Origin: Pelecanus crispus
Taxonomy: Eukaryota > Chordata > Aves > Pelecaniformes > Pelecanidae
Length of the DNA stretch: 64,000 nt
Assembly (NCBI RefSeq): GCF_030463565.1
Contig: NC_134659.1
Span: 8,378,511-8,442,510, forward strand
Direction of reading: 5' to 3'
Shown: positions 12,361 through 25,600 of the stretch, piece by piece
How the letters are laid out: each line of letters begins with the position of its first letter
How positions within the stretch are numbered: the first letter of the stretch is position 1
The notes under the pieces: generated by a model
Seen by the model: only the letters and a program-made list of their open reading frames with translations
Told to the model about the DNA's origin: nothing
Database searches by the model: none
Position numbers and translations under genes: made by a program

Positions 12361-15300
12361 TTGAGGGACTCCCATGAGGCATCCCAAACACACGTTCCTT
12401 TCTCTCATCTAACACCAGGAGATCTCTCCTTTGCACTGCTTGGATGCAGGAAAATGTTGCAGCTTTACTTGAGCCTTTACAGCATCTTCTTCTTCATCAG
12501 GGCAGGTGGAGTAGTGACATCCAGAGCGACATTTCCCAGATTTAGGAAACTCTGTGTGCAGTTTGTCAGGATGTGGCATCCACTCCTGGATGTTTACACA
12601 AAGCATCCCCCATCTGACCGAGTGCCAACAATGTTTTTCCAGTTCTGGCTCCCATTACAGCCCTCTGCAACTTGATAATCTCATGCAGGAAAGGCTTTGA
12701 CAAGAGGGAAATTATCTTCCCGCTACCACTCCCCTGCGCACGCGTTCTGTGCTGAATGCGCTGTGCTTGGTGACGGAAATGAGACCCTTGGTGGTCCCAA
12801 CCTCCCCAGCCTTGCAGCTGGTGATGAGCAAGAGAGCATTTCAGCACAAGGAAGAGTACTGCAGGAATCTTTGCAGGGTACGAGGGGATTGCATTGGGTA
12901 GGTGGAATTGCTGGCAGTAATTTTTAGGTAGCAGATCCGGTCCTGATTAACACTTTGGCCAATATTCCAGGTCTCAGATGAGACCTCAGATGTCCCAAAG
13001 CTGAGAGATGGTCGTATCTGAGCACTGTTTCTGCAGTGGCTCCAGAGCTCAACACTGTTGTACCCATGCACAGATCTTGCAGGAGACCTTCCCAAGCCTA
13101 GCTTCTCCCTTGACCTTCTGCCTGCAGAGTTGCCTGCATTTCTGGAAATGAGGAGCAAAGTAGTCAAAATACTCCCACCTGGTATTTTAACTGGAAAATT
13201 GCCCCCATGCTGCACAGCTGAAATACCCGCAGCTGGTGCGGCAGTGAATGAACCCCTCATTGCACAGGCATGCCTGGCTTCCCAAAGTAATGCAATGGGA
13301 AAAAAAGCAGGTAGAAATTTTCAAAAGTGATAAAGCTATTGGAAGTTCCTGGCACTGCAAAACCCAAATACTTTCCCAGAGAACCGGAGTTCCTCCCTCC
13401 TTTCCCTGGCATTTCTCTCCACAAAAAGCCCTACAAGTGCGCTGCAGGATCTTACCTAACAGATTTGAGCTCAGGCAATAACTGTAACTGCTTTTGGGTC
13501 CTGAGGCCAAGTTTCAGTCTGAGAGATGACCCAGACTGGGTGCTGTACAATGAAGCAGAGATTTGCTTTGGGCATCTTACTGCTTTCTTCCATATGTTTT
13601 CTATTCTTTCCCCAGGAAGACTCTTTATCTCACAGTACAGGTAACTCCTGCTTCAATCAACAAGGATCTCCTCTGGCAGAACAGGAAAATCAGTCTCTCA
13701 CCAGCAGGGCTGAAAGAAATGCTCAAAAAATTTAAAGGAAAAAAATTGGAGATTATCTGAGTGCCATTGAGTTCCACCCTGAGCTCTTCTTTAGCACGTT
13801 TTACCCATGATGAAGACTGATTCTTGTTTCCTTTCAGGGGAGGAGAAATAGCCAGGAAGGAGAAAGGCACTGCTTTAGTATCACAGCAGGGCTGTTAGGA
13901 TCACAGCGAGACTCTGGATTTCCCAGGCAGCAGCACATCTCCTAAATGGCTCCTGCCATTTTTGTCTGTGCAATGAGAAACTAGCTGTGCCTATCCCCAG
14001 GTTTTTTGGTTTGTTTTTTTTTTTTTTTTCAAGGGTAACCCACAAGCAACGTAGAAATTATTTCCTGCAGGATGCGGAGAAGCAGAGGGTTAAAGAGCCA
14101 GGGGGAAGGGGGGAGGGAGGAGACGGCTCAGGCAAGTGTTTATGCTATTCGAAGAGATGACTCCTTGGTACACGGAGCAAAATCCACACCCATTGCCTTT
14201 CTGCCCCTGGAGCCTGCCTGCCACAAGCTCCTGGGTGAAGCAGCAACATCACTGCAGGGCTCAGCCACCGTGGGAAAGTCAGAGAGCCACGGCGAGTCCT
14301 GCCGCACAGAGACCCAGATGCAGGTGAGTCAGAGCCCCACCTTGCTTTGAACAGGAGGAAGCAGAGCCCGCAGAGAGGCACCCGAGAAAAGGCAGAGCAC
14401 GAGAGGGTGGTTCATACCCATGGGGGCCCCCAGGAACCCATCCCCACTCCTGGGTGCTGCAGCCTGCAAAGCTGCAGTTAAAACAGGGATGAAGGCGTGT
14501 GCCGAATTAGGCAGCGTGGCAGCTGGTGGGATAACGAGAACAGATGGAGGAGCTTTTCCTCCAGCAGTCGAAGCATACCAGGGAAAGACTGACAGTGACT
14601 GGCAGGTCTCCAGCAGGCAGGAAGGGAATGGGATGAGAATTGAGCATTACTCACGGGCAGGTAGCTAACTGCTCAGCTTTGCCCTGGGAAGGGTCAAACA
14701 GAGCCCAGTGCTGAAAGAGCCAAGACCACAGTATGTGGGAATATCTTCTCGATGACTCTCTACTAAGCTGTGTCCTTGCCACTGCCCTCCTGCCATGGAC
14801 CACATCCCTGCAGGTGGAAGTGCCAGCACAAATGGGCTGTGCAATCCCCAGAAGCCATGGCTGGGGCTTTGGTCCACATGTCTCCGGGTGTTTGGCAGAG
14901 GGATGGACCATCTTCACCTCCATCCTGAGTAGGGGGACAGCAGTGAGCCACAGTGAGGGGACAACATGTGCAATGTCATGCAGCCCCATGGCTGTGCTGA
15001 GGGGAGGGTAGTGAGCATGATCCAGCAGCTACGGAGCTGTGGCCACCTTCCATAAACTATCCAAAGGTGAATGCAGACTTCCCTGGAGTGGTTCAAGGGC
15101 AGCACCTCCATGCCCTCCAGTGCAAAGTTGGACTGCTCACAACAGGAGCACCAGTGTGACACAACCTGAGGCCAAAGCCTGAGGAGGAGCCAGGCCAAAA
15201 TAGTTGGTGTCTTCAGGTTTCATTTGGCAAGATGCTGCAAGGACAATCCCCGTGTAAGAACACTGTGGCTTTTTCTATCCATACTTATGGGTGTGCCACT

Positions 15301-17654
15301 GGGCTGCTCCTCCTTCCCAGTATGACTGGGAACATGAGGATCACCTGCCCAGACTGTTGTCATCACCCTGTCATCCTCCTTTGGGAACACAGAAAGCAGA
15401 GGAGCTCAGTACAAGCAGAGACACCCATGCTGGCACTATGACTAAGGCTCCGTCCTGGGTGGGATGCGTACCTCCTCACTTTCTCCTTCAACATCTTAGG
15501 CCCAGCTAGGAGGGAGTTTATCTTGCTTACACATGCATATTTTGGCCCCTGGGCGTCTGTTCTGCTGGTTTTTAGAGGGTCGCAGGCCATTAGCATGTGG
15601 TGCCTACTTCAGTGCTGAGCTGGCTTCACAGCACCCTGCAGGCTTGGCAGATCAAGAGTCCTGGGGAGCTTGCTGTGCCTCTTCCTTCCCAGGCACCCTG
15701 TACAAAACTCCTCACATAACCTCAGGTGCTCTGAGATACCTGCTGGCTGCTAGAAGGGCTCAGCACCCAGGATGCACATCACTGATCAGGAATCTGCTTC
15801 CAGCACACAGCTCGTGTCCCTGGGACAGAGCCCAAAATCTGGGCCTTTGTGTCTGAACCCAGACTCTTGCTTTCAGCATACTGCAGAGCAACCAGGCTAT
15901 TGGCTTCAGACAGACCTTGGCACCCACTAAAACCAGACTATACATTCAGGGCCTTAAATTTCACTCGCCAGGGAAGGGCTGTCCAAAGCCAGTGGTGATT
16001 TTGCATTGTCTTCTGTTCCAAGGTGCAAACCTGAAATGCTTTACCAGGACCCTGGGATTTTCAAAAGGGATGAGTGAATTCAGAGGATTCAAATGCTTAC
16101 ATGTTTTTAAAGTCATCATGGGAGTCTCCAAGCATAGTTTGTTCAACACAAATTTGCCAGCAGTGATAGCAGCGGTGGTGCTGTGATGGGCACCCTGAGC
16201 CAGAGTGCCAGCAGTGTGGAAGGAGAGGATCTACCATTGCTTCCTCTCTTCTGTGGCTATGGGCAGCTATCATTTGCCCACAACTACCTGCCTTCTCAGT
16301 TGCACAGCTTTGCAGGGCTTGCAGCACAGCTTGCTTGCATTTCATTTTTTTTTTTTTTTTAAAGCTGCCAAACACCAGCTCTCCGTAAACTGAGCTAAAC
16401 AACCACATCTAAAAAACTTTCCGTACCACTCTGGCCTTCATTGCTCATCACCTGTTAGGAGAAATCTCTGAGGATCAATCCACCCTTACCTGGGCAGCTT
16501 AAAATTAGACACTGAAGTGTGAGATAGTCGCTCTGGGTTCCCTTCATAGCTAGTAGAGAGAAATAGCCTGCCCAGCATGTGGTTCAGCCCATCATCAGAC
16601 AGAGGTGGAAGGAGGGGCAAATTAATGATTTTCTATTTCCACTGCTGATTAAGGAAGTCCAGATTAAGATAAGCAATGCTCAGACATAGCTAGGTGGCCT
16701 GAACCTCACCCTTTATCTTTTGTCAGTGCACATACACAAAAACACCCACTCTAATACTATATTGCAAAGTGACAATCTTCTTTCTAGGATGTCAGACTAG
16801 CTCTACCCTGGCAGGGTGGGATGGTAAACAACACATTTCTTGTGTCTTTCTGACATGAGCGTGAAACTAGTGTCACACCAACAAAGAGGGTGAAACCAGG
16901 CAGAAGCTTTGCAATGCTCCTGCAACCTCGTGCTGTGCCCTTGGGGCACCCACCATGGAGGTGTTCCCAATTTGTGTCTAGCCATCACCACTTGCACCAT
17001 TTCTGTTCCTCTGAAAAACCTGGCTCCTGGAGTCATTGAGCTATCTAGGATGTTCATTTTCCTTTGTTTCCAAGCAAAAGTCTGCAGAGAAAAATTGACA
17101 TGCTCAGCACCGCCCATGTGCCGGAAGGTAACGCATCTTTATGGTTAGGATTAAGAGGACTTCACTGTAAATAGTTGGCTCTATGACTCATGTCCATAGC
17201 TTGATTCATTTTGCTCACCCTTGGATGGAAACCCTTCTAACTGGATTTCCTTTGTAATTTGTGGTTGCTTTCACTGTATCTGGTTGGACATAAAGCAATG
17301 CAAAGAAAGGCTGGGTAGCAAAGAAAGCTTCATCTAATTGTCCAGCCTTGCCTTTTCTGGTGGTGCTCTGACCCGACAGTGAAATGAAGGTTGGAAATTG
17401 TGTAACTGGTGCTAGTAGCCTGCAAAGGCAATGAAAATGAGACATGTTATTCCCCAGACAGGACTATCATGAATTCATCATTTGTGTCCAGCAAAACAAG
17501 GAAACACTCATATCATGGACTTTTGCAAAGGTGAGTGCTGGAAGTCTGGTTGCTCAGCAAGGGGAGATGCTATCAGGTGAAACCTGAAATTAGGAAGTGA
17601 GTGCCCAGTGAAAGCAGTTAGGTATTTAATTTACATTTGTGTCATGGAAGATCT

Positions 17655-17700
17655 TCTCTCACATGTGCATGTGTGTGTGTGCAGGCACATGCACGTGCCC
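17655..17700 (+). repeat. Short (TG)n/(CA)n microsatellite
   Basis: Alternating TG with flanking 'cacatgcacgtgcc'. Interrupted and short. Confidence 0.6.
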
Positions 17701-18659
17701 AAGGGATGAGGCTCATTGCTCAGCCTGGCCTTTTCCCATGGATTTGGAGCTTGCAATATCGCTGGATATTCAGGTCAAGGTGGAGACTCAGGCTGGAGGT
17801 CTTCAAGGCGGTCAGGGCAGCCCACACACAGTCTTTCCCTAAGGAACAGATGGATATTTATGCTCAGGGATGGTCCTGAATTCAATTAGAGGCTCAGTTT
17901 TGCACGTGAGGCCATCGCAATGGGGCCACGGGGCCAAAAGAGTTCAAGCACCCAATTATGAAGGCACATTTCCTTGCAGCAGGCCACATCACTGCACACA
18001 CCAGCTTTTGAAATGCCTCTGGCAAGATCCCCAAATTGCCAGATACACAACTAGTGACCAGCTATGCAGACGGAGCTGTTATATCCACTATACTCCACAG
18101 GGCATGGCAGCTGTCTGTCCTTCGCAGACATAAAAATAATACTTTTAATATTACTTCTTCTCTTTGAATGTAACCAGACACACATGAGCTGCTTTGTGCA
18201 GACAGATGCTAATTCATCTCATTCATAACCTTCCGGGCTATTTAATTTTACTCCTCTCTGTAAAGATTTCAGGTTCTCAGATGCTGAACTTGACCCCTAA
18301 TACACCCATATCAGGGTATAAATTATAAAAAATCCACTGGCCTCATTCTCCCCTTTCACTTCCAAGTGGAAACAAGTATGAAGAAGATTGAAATTAATGG
18401 TCCAAATTCCAGATTTTCAGGTATTCTGTCAGGGTAAGGCTAAATCTTAGAGTCACTACCAATTACCTGTGTAGTGATGCTAAGCCATCCTATTCTGCCT
18501 GGCTGGTGTTAAGGAGCTTTAGTCTAAAGAGGCGCTGAGCTTTGGCAAAGAGCTGTACTGAAATAAGGACAGAACTGGGCGTGTGGACAATTCGCTTTTT
18601 AGTGCTGTTAAGCTTCTTAGGCTGAGCCTGGACTTCATTGCTCTGTCACAAAAAAAGAT

Positions 18660-18770
18660 TGCAGATAATGAGCTAATAACACTTCACTTTCCCAGCCTGC
18701 TTTGCATCTTCAAAGCGCTCCACAAGAACAAACTAATTAACTGTCCAGAGAAGAAGCTCATGACTAAGAG
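18660..18770 (+). repeat. Ancient SINE/LINE-tail-like fragment
   Basis: The segment 'cttcaaagcgctccacaaga' followed by 'actaattaactg' resembles the widespread amniote retroposon tail 'ctcaaagcgctttacaaac...taactaatta'. Family not assigned. Confidence 0.3.
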
Positions 18771-19239
18771 CTGAGAAACCATGTGAGTCAACCCGCTTGC
18801 AACAGCTCTTTGCAGATTTCAGTAAAAATTCGGTTTGGAGGAAGGTCTGTTTACTGGCCCGACTGGTCACACCAATCCCCGGCCACATTCCAGGGGTGTG
18901 AGCGGCGTGGACGGACCCAGCCCGGGAGAAGCCCCACCGACTTCAAAAGAGCAACACCTCGGCAGGAATGCCCCAAAACCAACTGTGTGGCTTCCTCCTT
19001 TTAATTTGCACATGCACTCGGCGCGAGTTGAAAGTGCTGAGCTAACAGTCCCTCTGCAAACCTCCGCAAAACAAGGTTTCCCACTCTACTTGGGAGGACT
19101 TTATTTGCAAACAGCCTTTTTCCAAGGCCATTATTCAGAAGGAACACACCATACCAGGGTCTGTTAGTGCAGAATTAGCTTTCCTTAACATAACCTTGGG
19201 TGCTATCAACCTGGCCTTGGAGCTGTGTCTCCAACTTGA

Positions 19240-19390
19240 GGAACTGTGTTGAAGTCCCAGCTCTCTTATTCCTTGCTTTGGGCAAATTATTAAGCTGCCG
19301 CAAGAATGTGACTTCTCTTGTAGGTCCTTGGCTTTTGGGCAATGTGGGTCACATTTACTTGAGCAAAATAGAGATGAGAACATAATTTTT
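19240..19390 (+). repeat. MIR-like SINE fragment
   Basis: 'gtcccagctct', then 'tttgggcaaattattaagct', then 'gcaaaatagagatgaga' follow the order of MIR consensus parts (tcccagctct, ttgggcaagttacttaac, gtaaaatggggat). Strongly decayed. Confidence 0.3.
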
Positions 19391-22300
19391 TTCTATGGGT
19401 AAATGAAGACCAAGACCCAGCCCTATGAAAGAATTCAGACATTTCAGGCCAAGAATTTTGTCTTGGAAACTCCTACCTAGCTGCGTGTATTTCCACCAGG
19501 AAACATTCCTGGTCTGCCTTTGAGGCAGAACCTCTAAATGACAGACCAAATTAAACCAAATTTCCCCAGATCCTCAGCAAATTTCAGCCCAAAGGTTGTG
19601 GGGGACTGCTGGGGAGGAAATGCGACTGCAGGGCTTGCTAAAGGGTAGGCGCCTTTCCAAGGGAGACACCAAATCCCAGGACACACTTCAGGGATGCCAG
19701 CCCCCATCTCACAACTCCTCAGTCCCAGGGATGCTGGAATATCAATGTACAACCTCCCTGCTGTAGCGTAGGCATCCATCCCACCCAGCGTGCAGGCTGC
19801 TGAGACCCCTGCCCCCCTCTTTGCTCTAAGGCATTAGAAAGCCCGATTCAAAACTGCAACCTCCACCAAAGGATTCAGGTGCCTTAAAGCAACCTCTTTC
19901 CGGAGCTGTAACCCTCACAGCCGTGAGGAAGGTGTTATGGGCCAAATGCTTTTCCATAGAACACAGGGCCAAAATCTCTGTCTCAGCACACTGGGGTCTG
20001 CAAAAAAGTCCATGGAGGAGTTTTGTGCCCATGACAGCCCACGTCTTTGTGAAACGTTCACAATTGCTATTTATGCTGTACCCCGTCCACATGGAGCCAC
20101 CCATGGCTGCGACTTATAGCAGACAGCAATTGCTCTCCCTCAGTTCCTTGCCTAGTTCATGGGCAGAAGCTCTGGGGACTTTTGCATCATTTTTCCTTCT
20201 TCCCGAAAGAGAAGCACTTCCTCTGAGTTGTTCATCAGTTTGCGTGCTGGTAGGTTGTCCTGCCCTTAGCCCAAGGGCCTGCAAGCTGCAATTGGGATTT
20301 TTCTGCATCTGCCAAGAAATGCCAACAATTTCCAGAATCCTTTAGCTACTCTTCCTTCGCAATGATGATGTTTGGACGGCTGCAGTTAATCACAGGGCTC
20401 AGGAACTTGTGGGACTAATTGCCCCATTGAGCAAATAACCAGGAGCTGGTTCCTATCTGTCACAGTGTGCTCCTTCCAGCCAGGACCCCATCCTCCTGGC
20501 TTTGCCCTGCCAGTCACACAACACTGAATCACCCTCTGGAGATATTTACCTCTGCTCACCGCTGGGAGAGACCTGGAATTGAAATCAGGCCACGAAGATG
20601 TCTGCTAAGCATTGCTGTGAGCTGGGGTGAATCTGGACCTAAGGTGCCCAATTTATTCCATGAAGCTGGAGGAGCAGCAAGTTGGGCCCTGGCTGGAGCT
20701 GATGGTCTCCAGGGATCCTACAGAGGGATCTGGAGCCCAGCAATGCTGACATCTCCTCCACGCTGCGGCTGCTCCGCCATGGACTCCTTGAAATAGCCAA
20801 CTCAACTTGGCAGCCATGGAGGATGTGCTCTGGGCAATGAGGAGGGTGATGGGGAGATGCTCAGCCCAAGGGAGGTGACCTGTCCTCCTGACGGGGCCCT
20901 TGGGCACCTCTTCCAGCACCCAGAAATGCTTCTGAGTCTTTGCCAGGATGATTCTGCTTGTAATTATTTCAAAGTGTTTGAAACACTGGCCTGGACAAAA
21001 ACTCTGAGGTGGAAAATGTCTCAAAGCCAAATGTTCCCTTTCTAAAATATGTTGGTCCATAAAATCAGCAGAATTCAAGAACTACAGAACTTAGCTGAAT
21101 TTCATATTCTGTCTATTTTATTTTGAGGTGTGGCAGGGCACATGGCTAATACACTGACAGGTCATAGATAGCACTGCAACACCACCTGAAAAGTTACAAT
21201 AATTGCTCTATTTTTACAGCTAATCAACAGCATCTGGTTCACAGTGAAAGATCAAAGTGTTTCCCTGGATCAAAGTCTTCCGTCTTTGTCATGATATCAA
21301 AGTTAGATTTATTGTTCTGCAAAGGCATAACTGCATTTGTTTACAGGTGCAGATAAAAGGTATGAGTGGCTCACAATGCTTCCAAAACCAGGAGAGCACC
21401 GTCAACAGAGTAATTTCAATATTGTGCTGCACCACAATCTAACACATCCGTTGTAGTGTGTAGCGCTGGAGTTATAAACTGGCGTCATATAAAGACAGTA
21501 CTGAATGCTGCAGCTCAGCTGGGGTTAAAAACCAGAGCTCAAAGCCATGCTCATATCAAGCCAAGGAGATAGGAACTTGAATCTTCCACCTCACCAGCAA
21601 GAAGGGATGTATTGCCTTCCACTGCTGCTCCTCCCTCCTCTGTGTCTTTTGTTTAAGGCTCTGCCTCAGAGGCAAGCTGGGTGAAAAACCCATATTCTTT
21701 GTGCAGGTGCTGAGCTGCTCAGCAGCATCAGGCTTCATCAGCATGAACCCCAGCAGCTGCAGCACGCGGGCTGGTAGTAAAGAGCAGGCAGGGATTAGGC
21801 AGGCGTGGTGGCGTCTCGGGGTAGGGGTCAGGCACCCCCAGGCACTCCTGGGTCTGGCGGTGCACTTAAATAATCCGCAGCAGACCAGCTTCTTGCATAT
21901 TTATTTCACACAGGAAGACATACAAAGAGAGCTGCTGGGTAATGACGATTTTCCCAGGCACGGGTCATGCCAGGTCTGAAGGCAAAGCCTGCGAGTTCAC
22001 ACTTCAGCAGGCATTTCCATCTCTTTCACTTTCCAACAGGCCCACATTGGAGCTTATCTGGAACAGGGCACATACCGTGTGCTGGGTTCATGTGGTGAGA
22101 ATGCAGGGTGCAGGACCCTGCTCTTGGCCAACGTGACAGCGCTTTGTGAACAAAATCACATCTCTTTAAACGTGCTCGTGACTAGGTCTTTCGCCATCAA
22201 CAGACTTAGGCCCTGAGTGCTGCCATCTGAGACGATAAAGCTAAAACTCAGCATTGAATCCACATCCCCTCCAGACCACCCCATCCGCTTCTCCGATGGG

Positions 22301-22559
22301 GCTTGTCCGGTGCACTCAGGCTCCTCTGGTCCAGCTCCCCACTGCCACCACAGGCCCTGAGCCCTCCAGTTCCTCTGCCAGAGCACAGACTGAGGCAACC
22401 ATAAATGAATGATACCCTAAAATGCACCCCCCCGTGTCCTGGGACAGCCCATCCACCAAGACTGCCTCGGGGACACCATGGGCACAGTTCCCTTGCACCC
22501 ATCGCTGCTGTTTCACCTTCCTCTGGAGGTGTGTTGCAGGATCCAGCACAGCAAGCTCT

Positions 22560-22665
22560 GAGTGTGCGTGTGTATACAAGTACCCATGACTCTGCATGTG
22601 TGTGTGTGTGCATGTGCACACATGTCTGGGACTCTGCATGTACCTGTGTGTGCATTTGTATGCAA
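22560..22665 (+). repeat. TG-rich minisatellite-like repeat
   Basis: Two copies of a unit of about 43 nt beginning 'gactctgcatgt' (about 22587 and 22630), each followed by TG dinucleotides, within a TG/CA-rich block. Confidence 0.6.
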
Positions 22666-22689
22666 GGGAGCACACAGCCCCCTTCCTCT

Positions 22690-25600
22690 GTGGGGAGCAG
22701 GACGTTGCCAGCAGTGCAGTAGCAGAGACAGGAATATTCTGAAGATACCTGGCCTCAAAGCTGCAAACGTGGGGCTCTGAGACCTGCCTCCTAGGCATTT
22801 ACTCAGAGATGATACCATGGGAGACACTGCTAAAGGCTTCAGCTTTTGTCTCACAGCTTGCTGTTTGCTGCAGAGCTTTGGGCACCAGCTGAGCACGGGT
22901 GAGTTTGGTCTCCATGTGCCCTTTGGGAGAGGAGATGGGTCAGGATCTGTGCAGCTGAGGCTGACGGCAGGGTGCAAAAGAGGCATCAACTCCCTCCAGT
23001 GCTCCAGACCTCCCTGAGATCTGTGCCATCCCCTGAGCTGGGCACTGCCCATGACTGCCAGAACCACCTCTGCAGGGATTGCTGCTCCTGCAAACCGTCG
23101 CAGTAGCTTTGGTGCTCAGCACCACTCCAGGTCAGGGTACACGGTGCAGCACTGCCTTTACCAGGCATCTACCTTATGGATCCAATGCTGGGCAAAGGGC
23201 TGATCCCAGCTCCTGTTAGGTCTCAGCACGTCAGTGCTCCTGCCAGTGGTTGCTGCCCTGTACCAAAGAAGAGCACAATTTACACCTAGGACTTCAGCTG
23301 AAACCTGGGCATGAGAGCACATGCAGAAGCAATGATTCAGACATCACCAGGAAGCTTATTTTCCTTCCACTAAGTGCCAATAAAGTGCTGCTTCCAGACA
23401 ACAGCTAAAGCCTCTTCCTTTCCATCCCAGAGCATTGTGGCCTGCTTTGTCAGCAGGGCTTGTCTCATGGACATGGATCATTGCGTAGATGCTAAACTGT
23501 GCTTGCAGCACATTAAAGACTTTATTGATGATTTAACAGTTGTGGAATCAGCATAAACCATGGGTGACTTTGACCAATTAAGGGTGATTAATTGATACCT
23601 ATGAATTAGCTACTATAAGTAGTGATTTACAGGGCTAAGATAATAAATGAAACAAAGTTTTATACGGCATGTAAAAATAATCATAAAAAACTTGCAAACG
23701 TCAGATGCTTGCATGAACAAATGGACCTGCCCTGCAGGGGAGTGTGCTGAGGGCCATCTCACAGCAACATATGGATTGGGACTTTGGAGATGAGAGCTCC
23801 ATGTCTGGAAGGTGTTTCAAAATGCAACATTTACATCCTTCTTCTCTCTCTTAAAATACAGCCTGTTCTTAGACCTGACCTGCAAAAATCGGAGGTTGTA
23901 CTGCTTCATTTTCTGCAGTTTTTTGTTGGCATTTGGCCTTGGCTTGAACTCAAGGCTGGGCACCCTGGTACTTCTGGGGACAGTGGCACCATGGATCAGT
24001 GCAACATGGCCACCCCATACCCCAGAGCCTAAGTTTCATGGATGGTGAAAGCAGTGAATCCCACACCATGCTCTGAAGGATGGGCAATGCCCACTCCCCA
24101 CAGCAATGGTATCCAACACCATCTGCACCATGTTCTACAAAGCTGGGCCACCCTTGAACACCCGGCACATCACTGGAAAAATATACCCCATGCTGGGCCA
24201 TGCCTGGGCAGCCGGGGCTCCGTGTGCCAGCCAGGATCCACTGTTGGCACAGCAGTTGGGGTCTGTGCATCCTGCTGGTGCTGGCATCCCCTCCCCAGCC
24301 CCAGAGGAACCAAATCCCCCGTCCTGCACTGGGGAGCATGGGCACTGGCTCACCCAGGGAGCAAAGCAGGAGGTGCAGGGCAGCCCCCACCCACTGTGCC
24401 TGTCCGGCGCCTTGGGCATGCTCTGTCCCCCTGACACACCCCCAACACCGCTTTGGTGGCCCTGCTTGTCTCTCCTCCACACACTGCTCTTGCTCGCACG
24501 CCATAGCCCATGGGGCCACCTCAAACTTAGTGTTGTACCTGATGCAGGGAAGCAACGCTCCAACACCTCCAAGGTGGGGGTGAGGGCATCCTTCACCATG
24601 TGCCTCAACTGATGGAGCCAATGAAGGGGTCCATGTCCCCATCTGGTGAGACACACTGGGCCCTGGAAGCATTTCAGCTTCAAGAGCTGCTGCTCCATTG
24701 TCCCACAGGTCCTCGTGGACCACTGCAGTTACATCATGGACCATAATGCTGATAGCCTGGGCACACGTGTGACCCTGGCTCCTTGGGATGTGCACAGTCC
24801 AGGTGGCCCCAGGACAGCAATCACAGAATCTCCTGTGCTGTCCCGAGCATGCCTGTCTAACGTGACCTGATCAGACATAAGCAGGCTGTTTCTACCTGCA
24901 GCAACACCAGGCTCTACAATGGCAACACCAGGCTCTACAATATGTGTATTTCAGCCTGGCTTTGACTCTGGGAGCCATCCTGGGGTTTGAGTGTGCCTTA
25001 CAGCTCTGGTTTAGCACAATCACAGCCCAAAACATCAGCTCAACATTTTACCAGCACCTTCTGGGTAACAAATGCATCCTCTTTTGCATCCATTCCACTA
25101 CATGGGGACACTGGTGCCTTGGGGAGCACCTTGGCATAGGTTTGCATCGACCGACCATGAGGTGCACATGCTTGTGAAACTGGGCAGAGGTCTGCTGGGG
25201 TCTGGGCTCATGCAGTAGTGTTGGGACACTCGCGCTGAAAGCCAGAGGAGGAGGCTTTGTACCCCGGGCTGGCAGCAGCATCTGGAGCTTTGAACTCTGG
25301 CCAGGACATTGGCACCACTTTGAGGCGGGCAGAGGCCTTCTGTGCTGCACCATGTTGTAGGACATGAACCCTGCATTGCACCCACCAGCATGCACACCTC
25401 ACTGCAGCACCTGCCAACATCTCCGTAGAGCCTGACATCCTGCACTGCACAGATTGCGTGGGACACAACCTGATCCCTGTCCGGTGCTTTGGCTGGGACA
25501 CGAGAACTGCACTTGAGCGGACACTGGTTTCACATGCTGCGCTCCAGAGTGGTGCTGCACAAGGGACTGCTCCTCAGAGGACCACAGCATGGAGGAAGTT

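Larger units (their letters stand above)
9814..22500. other. Intergenic sequence
   Basis: No supported gene. The segment 11530-12140 is a C/A-rich, TG/CA-word-rich stretch with open frames on both strands. Old repeat fragments occur at 18660-18770 and 19240-19390. A relatively CpG-containing patch lies at about 18840-19030. The remainder shows nothing I can name. Confidence 0.55.

Noticed and set aside
12841-13260. 139-codon minus-strand open frame
   Set aside because: Overlapping frames on the other strand and no protein-like motif; considered chance.
23950-24795. 281-codon minus-strand open frame
   Set aside because: Overlapped by open plus-strand frames and lying in the degenerate repeat-like domain; the predicted peptide matches nothing I recognise.
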